Assembly (NCBI GenBank): GCA_963082715.1
Contig: OY720458.1
Location: forward strand, 50,905,323 to 50,969,322
DNA from: Harpalus rubripes
Lineage: Eukaryota > Arthropoda > Insecta > Coleoptera > Carabidae
Direction: 5' to 3'
Length of the DNA: 64,000 nucleotides
The translations under genes were made by a program, and so were the position numbers. The notes under the pieces were generated by a model. It did no database searches. It saw only the letters and a list, made by a program, of their open reading frames with translations, and was not told the origin of the DNA. Of the stretch, positions 57,083 through 64,000 are shown piece by piece. The first letter of the stretch is position 1, and every line of letters starts with the position of its first letter.

Positions 57083-57946
57083 GAGGCCACACGAGAATAC
57101 AGGCCTGAATGCTTATCCCTGCTCAATGCGTTACGTCAAAGTATAAGGCCAGCGTGCTAATCTAGCCGTCTAAAAACAGTCGAGCTACAGCAGTCAGCGC
57201 GAGTGGACGTACGGCACATCGCAGCACGGAACGTCAAATTTCGATTGTTTTTCGTTGAAGGTAATTGCAAAAATGTTTTTAAAATGCTGTGTGCCAATGT
57301 GCAGAAGCAATTACGGTAATACGGCTAAATTGATATACTAAACAAGTTTTGCTAATATATGTTAAATGTATATCATGCATAATATCAAATTTAGTTGTTA
57401 TGAAATTTTTTTAGGAATATTCAGCAACATTTTACTACATAATTATACAAAAAACTGTAAAGAACAAATTTGTAATAAAAAGCGGTTTAACAAAAAAATA
57501 AATAAATTAGAGAGCACCTACATGTATTTTATTCCAAAGTAATGGTTATTTTAAACATATAATACGCGTGCTTATTATCATTTTCATATTATGTTCTATG
57601 TTATATTATTTTCATTTGTTAGTTCCAGGTCTAAAGACTTATTAATGTTATTATTATTTTTATTATTTCTTGTTTGTATTATTTAAACAACAATAAATAT
57701 GTGTTTATTCGTGAATTTAGGCCATTTATAATTCATTTTTTATTTAAATTGTTGAGTTATGTACATAAAATAGTTATTATATAATATTTGAATAATTATT
57801 TACAAGTGGAATATCTTTGTAAATCACATTTTACAATCTTATTTATTTAAAATTTCGTATATTTCCTATGCTTACACTACTGCCCTTCGAGGCGTGGCTG
57901 TGATGTCACGAATTGAGCATCCAGGCCTGTATTCTCGTGTGGCCTC
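57083..57946 (+). mobile_element. THAP-bearing (P-like) TIR element 2
   Basis: The terminal repeats are gaggccacacgagaatacag plus gcctg at the left, and their exact complement at the right (57922-57946): 25 bp perfect, extending about 5 bp more with a mismatch. The 864-bp element contains the start of a THAP domain with a splice donor. The flanks, atttttac and aatttttt, are only weakly alike, so an 8-bp duplication is uncertain. Different termini from the element at 43474, so a distinct family. Confidence 0.78.
57273..57315 (+). pseudogene. THAP domain first exon (14 codons)
   Basis: ATG-initiated MFLKCCVPMCRSNY followed by G|GTAATA. Cysteines at positions 5 and 10 correspond to the first zinc ligands of THAP domains, which begin at the extreme N-terminus of P-element-type transposases and THAP proteins. 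The donor places a phase-1 intron after residue 14. No second exon with the remaining C-x2-H ligands was found before the right terminal repeat, so the element is internally deleted. Confidence 0.65.
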
Positions 57947-57967
57947 AATTTTTTGGTATTAATTATT

Positions 57968-58160
57968 AATAATATATCATCACGGTATATAACCCATTGC
58001 TGGGTGTGCCAATCTGCTTTGTACACAGATATCGATAATAATGAATATATTACTGCTGGATTGGAGAGTTTACCACAAAGATCAATTTTGTGCCATTCGT
58101 AATAATTTTGGCGTCGTTCGGAATCGAACCCGGGTCACCAGATTCGCGACCAGACAATTT
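57968..58160 (-). repeat. SINE copy with internal deletion
   Basis: A minus-strand SINE, 22 bp right of the THAP element. It keeps ccattgctgggtgtgccaat, attttgtgccattc and a consensus B box (gaatcgaacccgggtc on the plus strand). The gcgtcacctcacgggcac block is lost. Confidence 0.87.
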
Positions 58161-58485
58161 TAATCAATGAATGTTTTTATTTTTTCATTGTGAGACCTGC
58201 AGATACGTAATAAGTTAGTTGGAAATACCAATTAATAATAAATTAAATAATTTTGTACAACAAATATGTAAAGTTAAAGTAAGTATGTAGCTGGTTAGTA
58301 GCAAGCAGAAGTGGAGTGAAGTGAATGTGAGTAACGCTACATTTGTGTCCAGTTGTACGACCGACATTCAAAATTTAGACTTAATTTTATTAAGTTCGCT
58401 AGTGCACAGTTGCACCGCTGAAACTTAAATTTTAAATGTTAAATTGACAATACCGCATCGAAACGAAACGTCAAATAAGTAGGTA
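58161..58485. other. Unassigned
   Basis: No feature recognised. Confidence 0.4.
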
Positions 58486-59130
58486 ATAGGGGACTACAGC
58501 GCAATTGATTTAAGAGAAATTAGAAAAAAATATTGACAGTATATGCTTAATAATATATATTAATAAAGAAATAAAACGACATAATAGAAATACTTCGGAA
58601 ATAAGGGGATTTTTGTTATAGCAGCTCGTCACTCATATGAAATCCATATATACATTATTTTGATTGGCGACTCAAAGACGGCCTATAAATATATAACGAA
58701 TACCCAGTTAGGGGCGCAGCCTACTACCAATGGAAGTAGAGAAATTCAAATAGCCAAGGCGTGGCTATCAGTCCAGTACTGTAATTCTCAAACGGTTTTT
58801 ATTTGAATATAAATATTTTGCATTAAATTTAACAATTTAAATACATTTGCAATTATAAATCATGTAGACTTGTACAGTATAATAATATTCATTTATTTTT
58901 TAAGAATATAATTTAGAAATAGCATATATTTCAAGCACATTTAGGTCCACGAAGAAAATAGTTTGATATAAAAACTTGTATTCGTGACGTCACATCTATA
59001 TTTTCAAATTTCGGAGGCCTATAACTCGCTTATTATTAGGAATTTTTTCACCGGATTTTCACCGACAGTCTTAGTTTTACTTATACGTTCAGATGAAATT
59101 ATATTTAAAAAATTGTGGAATACCCTATTG
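58486..59130. repeat. Repeat family R, copy 2
   Basis: Matches 6852-7475 with about 90% identity by eye. The left tip is aataggggactacagc. The right tip, ggaataccctattg, is an imperfect inverse of it (caatagggg), suggesting a TIR element of about 640 bp whose right tip is lost in copy 1. Confidence 0.82.
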
Positions 59131-59222
59131 AATATTGCTGTCAAAAATTCGATTTTCATTCCAGCAATAATATCTTTATTTTAAAACATTTATTGACTCA
59201 AGACAAATGTTTTTTTTTCATT

Positions 59223-59223
<1 letters not shown>

Positions 59224-59260
<37 letters not shown>
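59224..59260. repeat. (GA)n microsatellite
   Basis: A GA run of about 36 bp. Confidence 0.97.
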
Positions 59261-59263
<3 letters not shown>

Positions 59264-59729
59264 ATCTACTGCCATTATCATTAGTACCTAACACAGTATA
59301 TAGTAGTTTTAACAATAAAAATTATGATAATATCCATTTAGTCTTTTTTATAATAAACTAGAACGAGATTTTACAAAATATTAAGAATTCTCACTGGCTT
59401 GCAAAAAAATCGCGTACACCCATTTTTTGCTGTATTGAGTCGGTCTTAATTTTTAAATTGTTAATGTCACTAGTGTAAATTAAGATTGCCAAAATTAACA
59501 GAAAAGGAAAATATATGCTTGTTTGATGTTTCATTTCTCTGAAATAGAATTGTAATTTAGTAGTAAAGTAACACACAGTAAATAACTTGCTCCACAATTA
59601 AAACAGTGACAAAATAGTGCCAAAAGTGACAACTCTATTGACAGTTATTTAAAAAAATTCGTATTTACATGACTAGAAAAAGGTAAAAACTCTGGTATTT
59701 GATTTTTAAGGTGTACACATACTGTATAA

Positions 59730-60310
59730 TATGACTAGCGAATGAAAGTTGACGTTTAAATTATTTAATAGATGTGGTTTCTCTTGAAAACATTTCCCTA
59801 TATTTGATTTGAAAGGAAACTGACCCTTACGTATTCCGTTACAAAAGATTAGAATTGTACTCAATACCAGGAGGCATTTAAAATGACCTTAGTAACGGGA
59901 TTCAGGGATGTATTTGAAAAAAATAATACCGCAAATTTTAGTTCGTTCGTCTCAGGTGTCAGCAACCCTCGAGTCGGAATTACTGTTAGAGGAAATTAAA
60001 AATAATCCTATTTCATAGAATTGCCAAACTAAATAGTCTAAAGATCAAAGTATTTTGTTATAATCAACATACATAAACGAAAAATGTTTAAAATATTTTA
60101 AACGCACCCCTGTTTTGACATTCAGTTGCCCTAGTTGGCCATCTATTTTCAGCCGGATATAGTAATGTGCTTTTCTAGTCCAGTATTTAAATGGGTTCAT
60201 GCAAAAATTTCATACCTGAATATTTCGTACAATTCTATTCTTCTCTAGGGTTTCAAAAGAAACCACAACTATAAAATAATTTAAACGTCAACTTTCATTC
60301 GCTAGTCATA
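59730..60310. mobile_element. TIR element V
   Basis: The left arm is tatgactagcgaatgaaagt, then tgacgtttaaattatttaat and gtggtttctcttgaaaac. The right arm is the inverse with few changes over about 65 bp, ending cgctagtcata. The central 450 bp is non-coding and less AT-rich. Confidence 0.88.
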
Positions 60311-61224
60311 CCATAACATTAATGTTAGAGTAGTTTTTGTCTAAAACTCTTTGGAAGGAGGTAGCTACATTGCGACCTTAAGTGCTTCAATTAAAGGTGA
60401 CGTTGATTTTGACGATCAGTTGGAATTATAAAATATCATTTCAAAAAGATCTCTTTTGTCTGTGGAGAGATCCGGATCCTTGACGATAGGATAAATCTAA
60501 TACTTATGAACTAAAATCATTCTTGGGCACGAAATAACAATATATTACATTCGTTATCTATAACTAATGCAGAAGGTATAACAAATAATAACAGAGTACG
60601 GCCTAGCATTTATACTGAAGTAAATGAAGCGGATAGAACCAACATAATTAATATACGACTATAACAATGTTTCATGGTCAGTAACTACCTATTTAATAGG
60701 AACAATACACAAAGACATCAACTAGGCCACATTTTGATGATGAAAATTTTGATAGTTGAAAAATTAAACATTTAATTTTATGTGAAATCAAAACAAAATT
60801 ACAGGGTTCATATAACTTAATTTGATTTAAAATGAGTAATAGGACCTTGAACTTTACGATTTTGTGTAATAAATTTTTCACAGTACACAATCCAAAATTT
60901 TAAAATTACACTTTTTCATTTACGTTATGCCGAGTGTTTTTTTTTTTCAAGGTGCATATATACCGGGTGTTTTAGGCCAACAGACATATACGAGGTTAAC
61001 ATGTGAAATGATTGTCGTATACTTCTTGTCCACTGAACCCCTAAATTAATTATTTAATTTTAGGACATGCGATTGTGTCCGAAAGTAAGAAATATATAGA
61101 CCGTGACCCTTCAAGACTAACAATCAGAGTATACTACGTGTATACTTTCTTACTTGTAATAATAAATATATAAACAGTGTATGTAAAGCATGCAAATAAA
61201 CGTCAGTAGATGAAAGTTGCTATA
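60311..61224. other. Unassigned; one isolated MITE-like terminus
   Basis: tataccgggtgttttaggcc at about 60959 looks like a single transposon terminus without a partner. The minus frame 60693-60890 is unrecognised. Confidence 0.4.
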
Positions 61225-61408
61225 TACAGGATGTCCCATTTAAGTACCTTAAATGTATTGGAATCTCCAGAACCGTAAAAACTATGAAGTTGGTGAAATT
61301 AAATAAAAGTTGCCCCATTAAGAGATCATTTTAAGGATGTTTCGTTATTTTCGAAAAAATGAATAGATCACTAGATATAGGCAAAAATGTAAATTATTAA
61401 GTTTTTAT
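61225..61408. repeat. MITE family N fragment
   Basis: Begins tacaggatgtcccattta and contains aaccgtaaaaactatgaagt and gttgccccattaagag. The inverse segment at 63187-63323 has the matching acaggctgtcccat end. The right half is replaced by MITE H. Confidence 0.75.
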
Positions 61409-61806
61409 TTTTGCAAATAACTTCCTAGTGTGAAATAATACTGGATTTTGGTTTGCACATCTTTAGGGCGATGCGCAATTATTTTATCATGGTTGGTTTT
61501 CGAGGATTGATGTCAAAGTTTTAATTTTTATATGGACGCCATATTGTAAAGATACACCATTCAAAAGTAATTGTATTTTCGGTGTTTGAAACAAATGAAG
61601 ATAGACAAATTACACATGGTTGGAGATCTAAGAAAACTGTAACGTTCCAATATGGCGTCCATATAAAAATTAAAATTTCGACAAATCCTCGAAAAGAAAC
61701 AGTGATAAAAAAATTGAGCATCGCCAGTCGATAAAAGATAAAAAAGTGCCCTAAAGATGTACAACCCAAAATCCAGTATTATTTCACACTTGGAAGTTAT
61801 GTGCAA
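61409..61806. mobile_element. MITE family H
   Basis: Arms of about 65 bp: ttgcaaataacttcctagtg, tgaaataatactggattttg, and gcacatctttagggc, then their inverse at 61745-61806. A second inverted pair, tatggacgccatatt and aatatggcgtccata, lies inside. The minus frames 61521-61833 span it and are not genes. Confidence 0.88.
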
Positions 61807-62663
61807 AATAAAAATCTGATGTGGCCAGCACATAACCTTTCGCCAGATATTTTACCTGGTTGTACGCATAAAACGAAAAATATTTTTAAATACAAATACA
61901 TATATTTATGTCACACTACAAAATAATTCTCACATATATTTGCAAAATCTATGGGATATTTTTACATAAATTGTATGTACAATACATACATGTTCTATAT
62001 ATTCAATATCCTGAAATTTTCTTTTTCTACTTTCCTTTTCTTTTTCTTTATATTCGTCATTTTTTCGCAAATTCCTTTTGTATTCTTTTTTACGTATATT
62101 CTTTTGCATTGTTGACTTTATTTAATTTTCATAATCTTCATAATGATGTACAAATATTTTTGTCAATGGCATACAAATATTTTTGACATTGACATTTATG
62201 TGTCAATTACAAACATTTGAATTTCTTGCCTTAAAGTAGTTTGATCTGAGATTTTTTTGCATCAAATTATTTTATATGCATTTCTTTATCTTTAAATCTA
62301 TAGAAGATATAATAATGAATTTATATTTATCGAATAAAGAATTTAACGTTCTTTAATATAAGTATTTACATAAATTTTCGATAAATAATATTTAGATGAT
62401 TTTTTTCTTGTAAGTACTACTTCCGGTTGTCCAATTGTTACCAAAACTTAATCAACTCTTCCCATTATTGTTAGATTGAGGAATCCGTAGTTAAAAATGT
62501 CTTAAGTCTTATAGTATTTGAGAAATCGTTAATCCAACATCCACACATATCCACACACACATCCACACATATACGGACATCATCGTAAAAATGTTATAAT
62601 CGGATTCTAGGGACCTTAAAACGTGCTTATTCACTAAAATCTGGATATGCGATATTTAGCTTA
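61807..62663. repeat. Repeat family A, copy 4 (short CA tract)
   Basis: Near-identical partner of 25690-26665. The CA tract is reduced to degenerate ccacacatat units at 62540-62575. A 30-bp insertion after ttcttttgcattg (about 62105-62125) is absent from the other copy. Confidence 0.87.
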
Positions 62664-63184
62664 TACAAGGTGTTTCAAAAATACTGTAAAAAATTTAAGG
62701 GCATACAGTACTAACCAAAATGAGTAAAAAAGCTTAATCAACATGAGTCCGATCTTCCATAGTTTTCGAGATTTGAGGCAGTGAAAAATGAGTTTTTACG
62801 GGGTTTACGTCTGCTATCTCGAAAACTATAAGAGTTACGACTTTGATTAAATGGGATTTATTGCTTACCTTTCAGAGGTCATCTTAGATGTGCTTTTGCT
62901 TTTTTAAATCATGTGGCGACCTTGACCAATATTTAATTTTCAAATAACTTCGTAACTATTAGAAATTGAGAATAACGTTTCATATAAAATTTATTGTTTT
63001 TTTATAGTCTATTTACTGACACAGACAAAATATTGTTCGATCACTATCTTTGTCAGTTTTTTTCGATTTTTCGCTTTTCTCGGAAACAGTTGAAGATCAG
63101 TTCTATGTTGATTAGCCGTTTTTACTTATTTTGGTCAGCACTATATGCCCTTCAATTTTTTTACAGTATTTTTGAAACACCCTG
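62664..63184. mobile_element. MITE family M, complete copy
   Basis: The ends are acaaggtgtttcaaaaatac and gtatttttgaaacaccctgc, continuing inverted for about 45 bp (aagggcatacagtact / actatatgcccttcaa). The interior includes the gttttcgagat pair in opposite orientations. Non-coding. It sits inside MITE N. Confidence 0.9.
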
Positions 63185-63186
63185 CA

Positions 63187-63323
63187 TCTAGTGACCTATG
63201 CATTTTTTTTTCGCAAATAACACCATTAAAATGGTCTCCCAATGGGGCAACTTTTGCCAACATCGTAGCTCTTACGGTTCTCGAGATCCCAATGCATTCG
63301 TACCTTTAATGGGACAGCCTGTA
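63187..63323. repeat. MITE family N, right part
   Basis: Inverse of 61225-61400: aatggggcaacttttgcc, ctcttacggttctcgagat, and the terminus atgggacagcctgta. Confidence 0.78.
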
Positions 63324-64000
63324 TAATTTATATAGCTTTGTTGTAGTCGAGAAATTGCTGTTTCGTTTCCAATCTAAATCTTCATGTAAACGAACTATCT
63401 TCCATAGCGTTGTTTTTTCCATTATGTTTTGATGAATCATTCAAGAAATAATAGTCTGTTTTTTGCTGTTTTTATTCAGAACGTTACGGTTTTTTTATTA
63501 GTGGGATGAGTTTTTGAATGTGAAATATAGTTCAATAGGTCATTACCACAATTTCTTTGTTAAGCTTTTTGTTCCTTCATAAATAAGAACTGTTATAGCA
63601 TACTTTAAAGTAATTGCAAAAAGATTACTTGCTTCCACATACAAAAAAGTATTACGAAATTAATTTTAGAACACGCACTCTCTTTTTTTGGGATTACGTT
63701 TATTGCTACTGTATTCTCTATTACCCAAGATAAGCTGTTAGACACGGATTTTATTAATGATTAAATATTTCTACAGTATTTGCTAGACATCATTTCATGG
63801 TCACTTACAATTGCTGAACAGAATGCACCACAGAAGTCAGTTTTCTGCGAAATAAGTTGGATTAGAATTCAGCTTGCCAAAACGGTAATAAATTATTCAT
63901 TTTAATTAAATAAATACATAGCCCGTTAACACGGAAAAAATCGTTTTTCGCAGACTGTCTCACCAAAAGGCAAAGAATCGCCAAAAACCTTTGAAACGCC
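63324..64000. other. Unassigned; weak SINE fragment near 63810
   Basis: 63808-63860 has cagaatgcaccacagaagtc followed by agttttctgcgaaa, resembling the minus-strand SINE body (gagtgcaccacaggg, caattttgtgcc). Diverged and short. No coding frame was recognised. Confidence 0.35.

Overview
This is a 64 kb piece of a large, AT-rich, repeat-filled animal genome, almost certainly an insect. The evidence is the insect-type DNA transposons (mariner, several hAT groups, THAP-bearing P-like elements), LINE and gypsy remnants, a tRNA-derived SINE family, long microsatellites, and no operons or bacterial gene packing. The order is not fixed by the sequence; a beetle would fit but is a guess.

Only one host-gene segment can be supported: the first coding exon of HMG-CoA reductase (mevalonate pathway) on the minus strand at 2712-2922. 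It encodes the N-terminus with the hallmark HPWEVIV, has a splice acceptor upstream and a donor downstream, and has an in-frame stop just before the candidate ATG. The next coding exons must lie left of this window. The 61 kb on the right is upstream of the exon, so it is either a giant 5'-UTR intron or the 5' intergenic region. No other host exon, rRNA or intact tRNA was recognised.

Layout. 0.3-0.9 kb: SINE fragment and a broken mariner. 1.7-4.6 kb: two hAT elements with exact 8-bp target duplications, either side of the HMGCR exon; the second sits inside a MITE. 6.8-11.4 kb: nested MITEs, a TA-flanked 1.3 kb element with repeated terminal motifs and a fresh 220-bp tandem duplication, a decayed hAT, and a nested tandem repeat. 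12.4-15.1 kb: two LINE 3' ends back to back and the 5' end of a gypsy-like LTR element (LTR, primer site, broken gag). 15.3-19 kb: three SINEs and a composite hAT with a second hAT inserted in it. 21-30.7 kb: MITEs, a 430-bp perfect foldback with 14-bp target duplications, a CA-rich repeat, and TIR elements. 31-39 kb: SINEs, a MITE family, a microsatellite-bearing repeat family and tandem blocks. 39.5-44.6 kb: a LINE 3' end, a nearly 800-bp foldback, a probable solo LTR with a GC-rich tract, and a P-like element. 45-54.3 kb: paired MITEs and a mosaic insertion block holding 2.5 units of a 505-bp satellite. 54.6-64 kb: more foldbacks, a second P-like THAP element, SINEs and layered MITEs.

Nothing here forms a multi-gene system. 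The window is best read as a record of transposon nesting. Several insertions can be dated relative to each other because a second copy in the same window preserves the empty site. All coordinates come from reading by eye; element ends without a stated target duplication are approximate.
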